DNA of 64,000 nucleotides from Symbiodinium natans (taxonomy: Eukaryota; Sar; Dinophyceae; Suessiales; Symbiodiniaceae), in the NCBI GenBank assembly GCA_905221605.1, contig CAJNDS010002103.1:310581-374580 (forward strand), in the 5' to 3' direction. The position numbers were made by a program, and so were the translations under genes. The notes under the pieces were generated by a model, which was not told the origin of the DNA, did not search any database, and worked only from the letters and a program-made list of their open reading frames with translations. Positions 46,287-58,460 of this stretch are shown piece by piece. How positions within the stretch are numbered: the stretch's first letter is position 1; each line of letters opens with the position of its first letter.

Positions 46287-47099
46287 CTGAGAGCATCCAG
46301 GAAATTTAGCGGTTTCGAAGGGGCCCTTTAGGGCCTCAGGGCGTGACAAACTTAGGAGGTTAAAGTTTAGGGGCTTGTAGTCACCATACTCAGTATATAT
46401 ATCCGGTAACTTTAGGGACACGTCTCATATGTTTAAAATCTCAACACATATATATATATATACATGCAGTCCATCTAGGAACACCCCCCCCATGAGTCGA
46501 CCGCCCCTTTCAATTGCTGCGAGTTGCATGTTTATGATTGCATGTTTATGATGAACCAACTTCTCCTTTAAAAGGCTGCAAGTAGCTCCCTTTAATCAGA
46601 TCCACTTTCACCTGAAATCGGTTCTGTGTACGACTGTCTGTTTACAATCTGTTTATCTTCCTTGGAATCGGGAAGCAGTAAGGTTTTGTCGGTATAGGTT
46701 TGAGATACGCGTGCAGCTTGGTCTTTGCATGCAACGAAGTTGTACGTAGACCAGCTCATGCGTTTTTACAAGTCGGGCCATTTCCTGTGACAAGATTCAA
46801 AACAAAACTTAAGCGGAATGGGGAATGCCAGGCTCGATTCTAATGGGACTTACTGTCATGGGAGTTTACTGTAACAAGTTTCATCGGCACAACATGCGTG
46901 GGAACTTTTTCTTGCTTCGATACCTAGTCACCCAACTCCGCAAGTTTCCGATGGGATTGTTACCTTCCGTGTTTAACAGTAGAACCAAAGCAAAAACCAT
47001 GTTAAGGTCTCATTTGAAAGTGACATTCAAACTGTCAAACTGTCAGTTATTGAGTTTAAGCACTCGCTGCAGTGAGACTCCCGACTGAGAAGGGCCACA

Positions 47100-47183
47100 G
47101 GCACCCAGCATGGTCCCGCGCCTGATCACCACTTTGGTGAACAAAAGCTCAATGCCGGTGGTAAAACCCTGAGGCTGAAGCGC
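47100..47183 (-). CDS. Unassigned coding-like exon
   Basis: Acceptor TTTTGGCCCACAG then ALQPQGFTTGIELLFTKVVI. It lies just upstream of the kinase H box on the same strand, so it could be part of the kinase sensor region. No domain recognised. Confidence 0.4.
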
Positions 47184-47274
47184 CTGTGGGCCAAAAGCCC
47201 TAAGCCCGAAACTGGTGTGCTTAGGGTTTAGGGTTTAGGGTTTAGGGTTTAGGGTTTAGGGTTTAGGAGTGTTA

Positions 47275-47371
47275 GATGCAGCTGCGAGTGCAAGAGTCCG
47301 GCACGCAGGACATTTTGGCAGTGACAGGAACTTCGCCCGTCGATTCGTCCCGTTGTACGACCTGCATGCCA
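47275..47371 (-). CDS. Unassigned coding-like exon
   Basis: Acceptor GCATGCAG then VVQRDESTGEVPVTAKMSCV, open to a TAA formed at the edge of the neighbouring tract. Family unknown; possibly the kinase N-terminal region. Confidence 0.4.
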
Positions 47372-47439
47372 CACACTGGCATGTGGGCATGTGGGCATCG
47401 GGGGGTCTCGGGGTGCTAGGGGTGTGAGCGTGTGTGTGT

Positions 47440-47563
47440 ATATATATATATATGCGTATGTTTTTGTGTATATTTCTCTAGTAACTTCTACAAATCCATT
47501 GTACTGGATGTGTATATATGTGTATATATGTGTATATATGTGTGTATATATATATATATATAT

Positions 47564-47605
<42 letters not shown>

Positions 47606-47675
47606 AGGGAGGGAGGGATAGAGATAGAGACAGAGAGAGATAGAGAGGGAGTGAGAGAGAGAGACTGAGAGAGAA
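47440..47675 (+). repeat. (TA), (GTATAT) and (GA)n microsatellites
   Basis: Alternating TA/TG blocks up to 47562, then GA/GGGA to 47675. Confidence 0.95.
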
Positions 47676-47717
47676 AGAGACGGTGTATCAGGCATGTCCA
47701 ACGGTCCCTCTCTACAT

Positions 47718-47828
47718 GTGCTAGACCCGGGAGTAACCTAGGAATAAAAAGGGTACCCTTTTTGGTTTTTAAGGGGATTATAAGGGAACCCCCAACCCGA
47801 AAAAAAGGAAAACGGTCCTAGTAGGTTT
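47718..47828. mobile_element. Family C element
   Basis: CTAGACCCGGGAGTAACCTA to ACGGTCCTAGTAGG. Confidence 0.6.
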
Positions 47829-48044
47829 CTGCCCGCAGGCACATATTTTCAACCACGGGCGCGACGAAATCTCGCCTGCCGTTCCAAGAGCCCTGAGGCC
47901 CCCTAATTCGCCTACCCTTGTAGACAGAAGAGCTCGACCTTGATACCTTTTTTGAGCCTTATCAACCCTAAACTGTAAACCCTAAACCCTAAACCCTAAA
48001 CCCTAAACCCTAAACCCTAAAACCCTCAGCCCTAAACCTAGAAA

Positions 48045-48140
48045 TATCCGCCATAAAAAATCTCGAAGCCCTTGTGGCCTCTTTAACCGTGGTTGAGGCC
48101 GTGGATGCTGTGCCTTGCGAATCGCTCTCTGTGGCGATAC
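48045..48140 (-). CDS. Unassigned Ser/Thr-rich exon
   Basis: Acceptor ATACCCAG then IATESDSQGTASTASTTVKE. A TTTAGGG tract lies on the acceptor side (48169-48250) and CCCTAAA on the donor side (47975-48020), the arrangement seen around proven exons. Confidence 0.42.
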
Positions 48141-48168
48141 CTGGGTATGTCAAGCCCAGGGCTTTGCT

Positions 48169-48262
48169 AGGGTTTAGGGTTTAGGGTTTAGGGTTTAGGG
48201 TTTAGGGTTTAGGGTTTAGGGTTGAGGGTTGAGGGTTTAGGGTTCAGGGTTCAGAGTTTAGG
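48169..48262 (+). repeat. TTTAGGG tract with TTGAGGG/TTCAGGG tail
   Basis: Acceptor side of the exon 48140-48045. Confidence 0.92.
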
Positions 48263-48867
48263 GTTCAGGATCTGTAGGGCATGTATAACTTTTATGTTTA
48301 TTTTCATGTGGACCACAAGGCTTTTCAACCAGGGCTTCGGGGATGTGGGGCTCATACGGGCGGATCTCTATCTTCGAGTCCCTTTCGGGATTGCCACTAT
48401 GGGGCAGAGCCGTATATATCCAGCGTCCAGTAGAGATTGGATCAACCCTCGCCCCCAAACCCTGCACCCCTAACCCCCCCTGGTATCAGCCCTACAGCTT
48501 GCGATGAGGCAAGTGCGGTGGAGCTTGAGGAGGGCGCTGCAAAAGGATAGGTTCTTAGGAGCTGAATACCCCAGCCCAAAAAAGGTTAACCCTGTATTAG
48601 TAATAGGACTTAAAAAAACCGAAAACGCTTAAGGTTCACTACCCAGCCCCTAAGCAAGTGTCAGGACCATGGTTCTGGGCTGAGAGCTTCTGAGGATTTA
48701 GGGTTTAGGGTTTAGGGAGTTAGGGTTTGGGGTTTAGGGATTTCGAGTTTGGGGTTTAGGGTTTAGGGTTTGGGGTGAGGGCTTCGTTGGAGGTTCAGGG
48801 AGCAGCTGTGGCCAGGTTATCGGGCAAGTCACGATGGACATACATAGTACAAAAAGCACATGTTTCT

Positions 48868-49016
48868 GCATATACATATATATATATATATATATTTATT
48901 TATTTATATACTTATATATATATATATATGTATATGTATATACATATATATATATATATATGTATGTATGTATGTATGAGTGGCTGCAGCCTTATGTATG
49001 AGTGGCTGCAGCCTTA
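48868..49016 (+). repeat. TA-rich microsatellite ending in a 22-bp tandem duplication
   Basis: TATGTATGAGTGGCTGCAGC is present twice in tandem at 48973-49016. Confidence 0.85.
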
Positions 49017-49341
49017 CTAGGCCGTATTTGTAGAACCCCAGCCCTGGCTTGCTCAGACTTCGCAGGCTACCTTCTCCACCGTGCATTTGCTTAAGAAACC
49101 CCCCCCCCCCCCCCCCCCCGCCCCAGAAAGAAGAAATGCGGTAACCATGTACGTAACAGGACATACATGTAGGTGCATTAGACCTAGCGAAGGTTAAGAC
49201 TATGCTCAAAAAGTCGGGGGGCTTAGGGATTAGGGCTTTCGGGTTTCGTAGGGTTTAGGGTTAGGTGCCCATATCAAGCTATGTAAGGAGCCCAAAGCCA
49301 TACAACCCAAGAAGCCCTAAGCCACAGCTGCTGAAGCAAAG

Positions 49342-49376
<35 letters not shown>

Positions 49377-49769
49377 AGGAAAAAAAAAAAAAAAAAACGA
49401 AACAAAAAAACACAAAATAATGTTAATGACAAACTCAATCGGGGCAGTATAGGGTTCAGGGTGATCGGGGTTTAGGGCTTTCAGGCTTTGGGCTTTCCAG
49501 GGTTCGCAAGGTTTAGGATTAGGGCTTCACGTGCAAGAGGGGTTTTGTGTTTAGAGTGTTTGATCAGGGGTTTAGGGACCAGGATCTCCACAAGGTTTAG
49601 AGGCTTGATCGGGCTGGGTGATCGTGCTCTTCGCCCCAAATCCCAATCTCTAGGGGAAATCATACGGGTGATTCAAACCGCGTCAAACTGCACCACACCC
49701 AAACACCCAACAAATGCAAACCCTAAGGCGCCGAAGCCGAATCCTTCCGACATGTGAGGCCCGAAAGAA

Positions 49770-49860
49770 CCTAAACCCTAAACCCTAAACCCTAAACCCT
49801 AAACCCTAAACCCTAAACCCTAAACCCTAAACCCTAAACCCTAAACCCTAAACCCTAAAC
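49770..49860 (-). repeat. CCCTAAA tract
   Basis: Thirteen units. Confidence 0.94.
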
Positions 49861-50405
49861 GAAAGATGAACGTGGGCGCGGCACACAGGTCCGGACTCTT
49901 TGAGGACTGAGCCTCGGTCAGGGCTAGATTTCGGTTTAGGGCTGTTACGGTCACACCTGAACCTAGGGTTTAGGGTTTAGGGTTCAGGGTTCAGGGTTTA
50001 GGGTTTAGGGTTTAGGGTTTGGGGTTCAGGGTTCAGGGTTTAGCGATAACAATGGATTACCTTAAACGTTAAACTGTAGGCCGTTCGGAACACTGTAGGA
50101 GTTCTTGGCGATGAAGATTTTTTTTACGAGCTTCGGGGTTCAGAGATTCAGGGTTGAGGCTGCTTCCGCAATATTCGGGTTGGGACTCTATAAAAACGAG
50201 TGCTGGACTACTTTCCTGCGAGGCCGCCTCACTGGCTTGTCAAAGTTCGCAATGCTGTGGTTCGGGGGGGGGTTGGCTGCGTTCGGCTGCGACATCCCAA
50301 ACCCTCAACCCCGAGCTTAGGGTTTAGGGTTTAGGGTTTAGGGTTTAGGTTGAGGGCTGGGGTTTCTCAAGCATCGGAGTGCATGGGGGGGGTCCGGGTT
50401 CAGAC

Positions 50406-50449
50406 CTTCCAAAGGTTTCAGACTGACCGGGATCAGGAGTTCAGGCTCC
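50406..50449 (-). CDS. Unassigned exon
   Basis: Acceptor GTGGGCAG and GT donor enclose 44 bases coding EPELLIPVSLKPLE. Same strand as the kinase. Family unknown. Confidence 0.4.
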
Positions 50450-51244
50450 CTGCCCACGGAACCTGGAAGCAGGTGTAGGGTCTTGGCCCTAAACCCTAAA
50501 CCCTAAACCCCAAACCCTAAACCCTAAACCCTAAACTCTTGGGTTCAGGGTTCAGTGTCGCTTAGAAAGGCCGAAATGTGCCCTACTGCACTCTCACAAG
50601 CCCCTTGATTCCCAACGCAGACCGCAGTAGGGACCTATACCCTGAATCCTAAGCACTAGAAAGCCCCAAACCCGAAACCCTATACGGTTTAAGGTTTAGG
50701 GTTTAGGGTTTAGGGTTTAAGGTTTAGGGTAAATAAGAGATGTTATAGCAACCTTCTATGAACCCCAGAGAAATCTTAATTTCAGACCCTGAAATAAGCA
50801 CTATATGCATGTACAAATTTACGTTGGTCTACACAGTCATATACATGTGTATATATATATATAGAGGCATATTCCTACATGAACACTCCGCAAACCCTGA
50901 ACCCTTTTCAACCCCAAACAACCATTAAGTCTTAGTGAGCTGCAAACTTCAAACCCCAAAAAGAAAACCCCACTACGCACCGTGCTCTTAAGCTTTATAC
51001 ACACCCTAAAACCTGGACCATACATAAACCCTAAATCCCGAACACTATGCAAACCTTAAACCCTAAGCCCTATATAAACCCTTAACGCGATTTCGCTGGC
51101 CTGCAATTCGAGGTCCGGTGGCGATAATTTATTGGCTCCTGCCACTGGGAGCAGGGGGTGTTAGGGTATGGGGTTTCTTGTTTAAGGTTGAGGGGTTGAC
51201 AACCCTAAACCCTAAACCCCTAAACCCCTAAACCCCTACACCTG

Positions 51245-51318
51245 GGGTCTCCGGCGTAGGGTTCAGCGTACGTTTTCCATTGGACGCCGTCGGTGTGCAA
51301 GGGTTGCTTCACTTCATC
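51245..51318 (-). CDS. Unassigned exon next to a family F element
   Basis: Reads DEVKQPLHTDGVQWKTYAEP. A family F hairpin element (51325-51449) directly adjoins; beyond it KAREAV (51450-51470) continues the frame if the element is removed, but the ends would be AT-AG or GA-CA. Protein family unknown. Confidence 0.42.
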
Positions 51319-51324
51319 TGAAGC

Positions 51325-51449
51325 AGGGTTTCTATTACTGATTTTGGTGAGTGTATAAGATAGTATATCAGGTTCCTTCTTTCACATTGGTGAGTGTATA
51401 CCTTGGGGTGTCCTTTTCGGGCTACAAAAGATATAAACCCTACTTCGAA
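51325..51449. mobile_element. Family F element
   Basis: GAAGCAGGGTTTCTATTACT to AAACCCTACTTCGAATC, the same interior GGTGAGTGTATA pair as the copy at 28316. It abuts the exon at 51245-51318. Confidence 0.68.
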
Positions 51450-51478
51450 TCTACAGCTTCGCGTGCCTTCTGAGGGAA

Positions 51479-51587
51479 ATGGGGGTTTCCGACATTAGGG
51501 GGGCACCACTTTACTTTATTGGGGTCCTCATGAGAAGGGAATCCTACTATTTTGGGGACTATATTACGGGTCCCTAACTTTCGTAAA
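51479..51587. mobile_element. Family H element
   Basis: ATGGGGGTTTCCGACATTAG to AACTTTCGTAAATCCCGAAA. Confidence 0.58.
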
Positions 51588-51786
51588 TCCCGAAATGGCA
51601 TAGACACCGTGATCCCAACTATAAGACACTACTTCCTCCACATGTAATATAGGGGGGTATTACAGTATATAACTATAAAGGGGCCATAAGGGAATTAATA
51701 GTAAATATCCTTAAACCCTAAACCCTAAACCCTAAACCCTAAACCCCAAACCCTAAACCCTAAACCTTAAACCCTAAAATACATTC

Positions 51787-51872
51787 GATGCTTTCTTGGA
51801 GCTGCGGTCTCGCAGTTTTAAGGGTCCTCGGGCATTCTGAGGACTCCCGAGGCTTCCGGTCGATGCAGAATA
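51787..51872 (-). CDS. Unassigned exon between telomere-type tracts
   Basis: Reads LFCIDRKPRESSECPRTLKT then ARPQLQESI. CCCTAAA lies on its left and TTTAGGG on its right, the same flanking pattern as monooxygenase and cyclophilin exons. Confidence 0.42.
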
Positions 51873-52270
51873 GGTTTAGGGTTTAGGGTTTAGGGTTTAG
51901 GGTTTAGGGTTTAGGGTCTAGGGTTTAGGGTTTAGGGCTTAGGGTTTAGGGGTGTTTCGGGTTTTATGCCAGGACGACTCTGATCCCTTCCTGGATGGCA
52001 TGAGAGCCAAGTCAAGTGCAACGCATCTTTGAGACCTGACTCGGGACCATTCGGGACAAGCAAGAAGCCCTAAGAAAAGTTCGAATCGAAAGCTTCTTTT
52101 CCAGAAGCTCACAGCCTTCTAAGGGCAGCGCTCCCTTCATATGGGCCCTTAAAAAGGGACCTCCTATATTCCCCTTACACAAACTACGGGTCCATATACC
52201 TATCCCTGCAAAACCCCAGAAGCAAGGGGTCCTAGAGCCTCCTCGCTATGCGTTGGCTTCTCTGCTGGCC

Positions 52271-52402
52271 TGGGTTTAGGGTTTAGGGTTTAGGGTTTAG
52301 GGTTTAGGGTTTAGGGTTTAGGGTTTAGGGTTTAGGGTTTAGGGTTTAGGGTTTAGGGTTTAGGGTTTAGGGTTTAGGGTTTAGGGTTTAGGGTTTAGGG
52401 TG
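52271..52402 (+). repeat. Long TTTAGGG tract
   Basis: About 19 perfect units. Confidence 0.95.
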
Positions 52403-53020
52403 GGGCTTCTTCTTAGAGGACGCGCAGTCTATATATATATATATATACACACACCATGTAACTCCAAGGAATACCTCCCTCATCTAAATCCCCGTTCCCC
52501 TAGGAAGAAAAAGGGATCCTTTTTGTTCATATAAAAGAAGGCCCATAACCCAAAAAGTAAAAAGGATCCCTAACACTGATCGAGTCATCAAAGCTGCAAA
52601 GAAACCAGGTCTACACTTTTGGGCGTCAAGGGGTTTAGGGCTTAGAGTTTCGGTTTAGGGTTTGGTTTCCAGGGATTCGTTTAGGGTTTAGGGATTAGGG
52701 TTTAGGGTTTAGGGTTTCGGGTTTAGGGTTTAGGGTTTGGGGTTTAGGGTTTAGGCTTTATGGTCGTAAGAGGACCTCGAGACTCCATCCCACAGTATCC
52801 CCAGGGGGTGAGAGGGTGGCTTTGCGACCCTGGGATCAACAAAAAATAGAGCAGAGAGGGGGCCCTAAACCCGAAACCCTAAACCCTAAATACACCAAAG
52901 AGGGTCGCCACCAGTTATGAACTATGGTACACCCTTGCCTCTAAAAAAAGAGAGTCTGCTGAACATCTCTAAGAAGTGCGCATGCCAAATGCAGTTCAGG
53001 GTTTGGGGTGTATGCGGTGT

Positions 53021-53206
53021 AGGGGTGAAGGTCAAGGTTCATCGCCGCCCCCACCTGACCTGAAATGTAAAAAGCCCAAATTACACCCTAAACTGCTGTG
53101 CCAGCTTTGTTGTAGTGGTTTGAGGACGTTGCCGGATGTGTTGTTGCTACAAGTGGCGTATGCTAAGAACAGACTCTTGAAGGCAGCTTCTGACAACGAA
53201 CTAACT
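53021..53206 (-). CDS. Unassigned coding region, about 62 codons
   Basis: Minus frame SSLSEAAFKSLFLAYATCSN, then NVLKPLQQSWHSS, ending in a Gly-rich stretch and TGA. The plus strand is open too, but the minus strand matches the neighbours. Family unknown. Confidence 0.35.
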
Positions 53207-53224
53207 TGAAAATACCTAGGGGCC

Positions 53225-53330
53225 GGAAGAACTGCTCATAGTGTTCTCTTATGGTCCCTAGAAAAATATGACTATGCTATAATAACCCCCCCAAACCCTA
53301 TTGAAACTATTCAGGCCCCTATATTACGCA
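53225..53330. mobile_element. Family G element
   Basis: TTATGGTCCCTAGAAAAATA and CTATTCAGGCCCCTATATTA; diverged copy. Confidence 0.45.
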
Positions 53331-53534
53331 AGGCACCAGCGCTTGAACGTGCAAGACCAGGGCCAGTGAGCCGACGGTTTATCGTTGTTGTGCCGGAGTT
53401 AAACGACTCGTGCGCTTTGGCGATACAAGGGGACCTCAATAAAGATAGTATTCTTATAATTCCCATATCTTGCATTTAAAAAAAATTATTTGAACTCCTT
53501 CCGGGGCTTAGACAGTGCATCTCCTACACCTCAC

Positions 53535-53660
53535 TTGGAGGATCATGGGACTCAGTAAGTGGGGCTATAAGTACCCTAACTGAGGTTAGAAGTAAATGTA
53601 ACTATACGATCGTTGCCCTATTTATAATCCTACTTACCAAGTCCCCTGATCCTTTGAGTA
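53535..53660. mobile_element. Family K element
   Basis: TTGGAGGATCATGGGACTCA to CTTACCAAGTCCCCTGATCC, inverted ends; a half copy lies at 12664-12730 and another near 53848. Confidence 0.58.
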
Positions 53661-54261
53661 GCACCTTTACAAAGATACGTGGGTTTGGGGTTTAGGGGTT
53701 TTTGTAAATGTTCCCTTGGGCTGCCCTTAGAACTTTCTAAAAAAGGGCTGAGAAGTTTAGGGTTTAGGGGAAGTACCCCTAAACCCTAAACCCTAAACCC
53801 TAAACCCTAAACCCCAAACCCCTAAACCGCAAACCGTAAACCAAACCCTACTTGCTAAATCCCCTGATCCTTTAAGCAGCCGTGTGGGACCAGCGCCGAG
53901 GTGCGCGTGCGTCGGCACCTCCGATAGCATGTGTCTTAACCTGAGCGGCACTGGCCTTAACACCCCGGAAACTTCTACGGGTCGAAGGGTTTAGGGTTTA
54001 GGGTTGAGGGTTGAGGGTTGAGGTTTGAGGGTTGAGGGTTTGATTCGGGGTTTGGGGGTTCAGAGTTGGGGATTTCTGGATGATTTTGTCTTTGGGGTTC
54101 TGGGAGGTGGGTTTGGGGTTTTCAGGCTATAGGGGACGCAATAATCAGAATCCGGCTTTGGGGGTTCTTCTAGTATAATTGTAAAGGAACCATAAAAGAC
54201 TGTTCGTAACTATTCCGACCCCTACATAAGGGGTGTCGTCCAAGAGCCCAAGATAGTTTAG

Positions 54262-54345
54262 GGTTTAGGGTTTTTAGGGTTTTTAGGGTTTTTAGGGTTT
54301 TTAGGGTTTTTAGGGTTTTTAGGGTTTAGGGTTTAGGGTTTAGGG
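54262..54345 (+). repeat. TTTTTAGGG 9-base variant tract
   Basis: Seven 9-mers (GGGTTTTTA) end in three ordinary 7-mers. Confidence 0.9.
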
Positions 54346-54427
54346 AGCCAAACGCCCTATAAGGAGACCCTACGACGTTTGCTGGGAAGGCCCTAACTGC
54401 GCTCTGCTGAAATCAGGCAGAAACAAA

Positions 54428-54494
54428 GACCCGGGAGTAACCTAGGAATACGAAGGGTGCCCTTTTCGGTTTTAAGGGGATTAGAAGGGAACCA
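54428..54494. mobile_element. Family C element, truncated
   Basis: AAGACCCGGGAGTAACCTAG and GGTGCCCTTTTCGG are present; the right end is missing. Confidence 0.5.
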
Positions 54495-54870
54495 CAATGG
54501 ATAAATATACAGGCACAGATACTGCACAAAAGAGGACGACGTGATCTTAACCACGATTGACTGCACACTGGGACCCTGAATTTCCCCAATCCTGAATTTG
54601 GGTACTTCCCAAAATAGGGGTACCCCTTTTATATCCCAAATAGAATAGAATCCTTCTTAAAGGGACGCCCCAAAAAAGGGTACCCCCCATGTCCTTAATC
54701 CTCAATTTAGGGAAAACTCCTCCCCAAAGAGCTCAGCACCCCTGAATTCAGGAACAAATCACAAATCATGATAGGGATCCTCATGCGCTCAACCCGAGCC
54801 CTAAACCCTAAACCCTAAACCCTAAACCCGAAACCCTAAACCCTAAACCCTAAACCCTAAACCCTAACAC

Positions 54871-54915
54871 TTCGGAGGTCTTCGGGGTCTCTGGGTCATC
54901 GTTCTGGCAAGGACA
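54871..54915 (-). CDS. Unassigned exon, phase 0, 15 codons
   Basis: Acceptor GGGCTACAG and donor GTGTTAGGG enclose CPCQNDDPETPKTSE. The donor runs straight into telomere-type units (54797-54868 on the plus strand). Right side has TTTAGGG (54961-55018). Confidence 0.45.
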
Positions 54916-56051
54916 CTGTAGCCCGAAGTTCGCCAACTCACGGCCTTGTCTGGTGCTTAGGGCGTTTAGGGTTTAGGGTTTAGGGTTTAGGGTTTAGGGC
55001 GTTTAGGGTTTAGGGTTTAAGGGGTTTTACGGTTTTTTTACATGTGTTTTACATGTTTGAGGTGTTAGGGCTTAGGGTGCATTCGGGTCTTTTAATGGGC
55101 AGGGATTCAGCGATTGGGGTTTCCCACCATTGCTAGTTTAAGGGTTCAGGGTTTAGGGTTTAGGCTTTAGGGTTTGACGACTTGGAAAGAAAGGTTTGCC
55201 GGTTCTCGCCTGTGAAGCAAGCGCATAGCACTGCAGGCACAAGTTTTCAAAACCTGGAGCTCCAGCCCCTGAACCCTGCAAGCCTTAAACGTTGACAGCC
55301 TAATCCATCAGTCCAATCTGGTCTGAAAGCTGACGCCTTTCCCCCTGAGAGAGGTTCCGTACAGAAGGGCCGGGCTTTAGTAAACTTTAGTATATGACAG
55401 GCGTAGCTTCAGTCAAGCACACACTGTACATATTTGGACTCACACTCAGCCATACCCGGCATCTCGCTGAGCCAGGGTGGCTGTGAAATAGCAAAACAGA
55501 TCTCACTAAACCCATAAGGGATGATGTACCATCATCCGAAGGTCTTGCCGCACTTGCTCCCCAAACCCCGAACCATCCACAAGACCCTCGAACCCTGAGC
55601 CCTGAGCCCTAAGAAGCAAAAAACCCTGAGAACTAATGACTTAGCAGCTTTAAACTCTCGACATCCCAAGCCTCGAGCCCTATTCCTAGAGCACGAAAAG
55701 AAGTGGTTTACGGTTTAGGGTAGCCTCTACCTAGAAAAACATACATACCCTTAAGGCCCTGAACCAACAAGGGAAAACTCCACACAGCTCAGGAGCCCCT
55801 CAAAGTATAGAAGTTCATGTTACCCGAATAACCCTAAACCCTAATCGCAGGCCCTAAGCCCCAAGCCCAAAACGCCAAGCCCCAAGCCCCAAGCACCCCA
55901 GACCCGCAAACCCAAAAGCCCTAAACCCTAAACCCGAAAACCCTAAAGCCCAAACCCCCAAACCTCAAACCCGAAACCCGAAACCCGAAACCCTAAACCC
56001 TAAACCCTAAACCCTAAACCCTAAATCAACAACCGGGGCTCTGTGGAGCGC

Positions 56052-56108
56052 CCGGAGCTCCGCGGCGATCTCCCCGCGGAGCTGGGTCATGAGCAGGTGG
56101 GACTCTTC
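56052..56108 (-). CDS. Coiled-coil-like exon, 57 nt
   Basis: Acceptor CGCAAG and GC donor enclose EESHLLMTQLRGEIAAELR. CCCTAAA lies left and TTTAGGG right. Composition matches the coiled-coil gene starting at 61486, to which it may belong. Confidence 0.5.
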
Positions 56109-56243
56109 CTTGCGTATAGGGTTTAGGGTTTAGGGTTTAGGGTTTAGGGTTTAGGGTTTTGGGTTTGGGGTTTAATAGGGTTTTGGTTTTAGCGGGCCGA
56201 GTTTTGACTTAGGTTCGCACATGTCTTGTCCGTTTTAGGTTTT

Positions 56244-56301
56244 CTGTAATGCTGTGAATTGTTGCTTACATCGATGTAAAAAACAATTCACCGCATTACA
56301 G
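56244..56301. repeat. Short inverted repeat (20-bp arms)
   Basis: CTGTAATGCTGTGAATTGTT and AACAATTCACCGCATTACAG pair at 19 of 20 positions with an 18-base loop. Confidence 0.7.
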
Positions 56302-56375
56302 GGTCCCTAAGCCCTAAACCCTCAACACTCCCGCAGGGCCTTCTGGGGAGCTTTTTGGACTCCCCCTTTCCGGGG

Positions 56376-56520
56376 ATTAGGGTTTAATGTTTAGGGTTTC
56401 GGGTTTAGGGTTTAATGTTTAGGGTTTCGGGTTTAGGGTTTAATGTTTAGGGTTTCGGGTGTAGGGTTAATGTTTAAGGTTTCGGGCTTAGGGTTCAATG
56501 TTTAGGGTTTCGGGTTTTGT
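56376..56520 (+). repeat. 28-bp higher-order telomere-like repeat, about five copies
   Basis: Unit is TTTAGGG TTTAATG TTTAGGG TTTCGGG, repeated with growing divergence at the right. Confidence 0.85.
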
Positions 56521-56960
56521 GGGATTTTGAGGCCGATCTTTACACAGTGCCGACATGTTGAGCCAAAAGACTTTGCAAATCCAGATGCTACGCTGCCAAA
56601 TTGATACGCTAAGTTATTTGAATATTTGGCCTCCAGGGATGTTTTGGATCAGTTTACTGAAGCTCGGGTTTTGGAGCATTTATTGATGGGACGGGGGGTT
56701 GCGGGTTGCGCCGTGCCATGTTGTTTTTTAGACAAACAACTGTGAACATTCAGAACGACATCACATGTGATTTCTATTTACTTTGTCTTAGGGGCTTGGG
56801 AGTTGCGAAATAGTGTTTAGGACATGAGACATTGGGAAATAGGAACTGAAGTCAGGGCTTCTCAAGGGCTGCGCTTGAGAGTTTGGAGTCTCTGGGCACG
56901 CTTCGAGAGGCGTGAGCAAAATCGCACCGGCGAATGGAATAGAATAATACATCTGTATGC

Positions 56961-57182
56961 ATGTACATATATACATATAGACATTCATCTCGAAATTCGA
57001 GTTGCTTTTACCTCACCTTCCTGTGTAGAACCTTCCAAGACGTGCAACGTGCAGACGGTCAGGATGGGCCGTGCGTCGGCGTGGGCTACATGCATTGCCA
57101 CTCTTTCGAATCAGCCTCCGTCATTTATTACTCGAAGACATGCTTGAGAAACCTCCTCGGGGCCCGACTGATCTCCCAATAA
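56961..57182 (+). CDS. Coding-like plus-strand stretch
   Basis: Frame with TFQDVQRADGQDGPCVGVGY and YYSKTCLRNLLGARLISQ to a TAA at 57180. It reads like protein but has no flanking splice evidence and lies in a region otherwise read leftward. Strand uncertain. Confidence 0.25.
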   Translation: MYIYTYRHSSRNSSCFYLTFLCRTFQDVQRADGQDGPCVGVGYMHCHSFESASVIYYSKTCLRNLLGARLISQ

Positions 57183-57889
57183 ACCTCATTGCTCCACAGG
57201 CTAGCCCATGAACAAGCAACACCTGTCCTCCAAGACTTTGTGAAGGGCCCGCCGCACGTCCTGCGGGACTGAGTAAACTGGTTAGGGCATTAAGGCTTGG
57301 CTAGCCACGAAATGTTCAATTAATAAATGATTCTAATATTCAAAAAAATGTTATGCTTACTTTATTATGTCATTATCTTATGATCTTATTACACGCATAC
57401 ATTATTACATGAAAAAAAGCCTATACTCTTATCTCACTACCTTATGATCTCATTACGCGATCACACTCTCATAAACTTGCATTCTGGTATCAATATCAAA
57501 TTTCATTCTCATGTTTGTATACTGCCATATGATGGTATCTTCTTATGACCATTCACTGAAGGTCCCACCACCACGTTATTCCGATGTCCTGCAGGCTGTC
57601 ATCGAGCCCGGAGGCCATTGGCACGACAGGGCCTTCTTGCAAGGAAAGAAAAAAGCACTCAGGCACTTGGCATCGTTCCAAACAAGCGGGATCGGATGTG
57701 TGTTTAGGCTATGGGTGCAGAGGCCCACGCGAAGCGTCTGAGACATCGCGGTTTACCCGAACTGCGCAAAGCCTGCCATCTCACAGCACGTGCCGTGCAT
57801 GTAAGGTCCTCCTGTTACTCTCACAGAGGCCGACACAAACAACGAGCGCTCTGATCAAGATGACTGCATTATTGTTGAAACTGATAGTC

Positions 57890-58094
57890 ACTGCTACTGC
57901 TACTGCTACTGTTACTGCTACTGCTACGGCCAATGCTACTGCTACTGCCACTGCCACTGCTACTGCCACTCTTACTCCAACTCCAACTCCAACTCCTACT
58001 GCTACTCCTACTCCTGCTCCTACTAATTCTGCTGCTGCTGCTACTGCTACTGCTACTGCTACTGCAACTGCTACGACGACGACGACTACTACTA

Positions 58095-58132
<38 letters not shown>

Positions 58133-58362
58133 ATTCCTACCTACTCCTACTCCTACTCCTACTTCTCCTCCTCCTACTACTGCTCCTCCTACGTACTCCT
58201 ACTCCTGTTCCTACTCCTACTCTTACTCCTACTTCTACTCCTACTCCTACTCCTGACGGCGACGACAACGACGACAACGACGACGACGAGGAGGGAGAAT
58301 GAGGAGGAGGAGGAGGAGGAGGAGGAGGAGGAGGAGGACGACGACGACTGCTACTCCTGCTC

Positions 58363-58421
<59 letters not shown>

Positions 58422-58427
58422 GCCAAA

Positions 58428-58460
<33 letters not shown>

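Noticed and set aside
46825-47088. Plus-strand 87-residue ORF
   Set aside because: No family, no splice context, and it lies beside minus-strand coding islands; likely chance.
47249-47701. 150-residue ORF with long Ser/Leu and Tyr/Ile runs
   Set aside because: Translation of GA and TA microsatellites.
52976-53209. Plus-strand 77-residue ORF
   Set aside because: The minus strand has an equally long, more protein-like frame and agrees with neighbouring exons.
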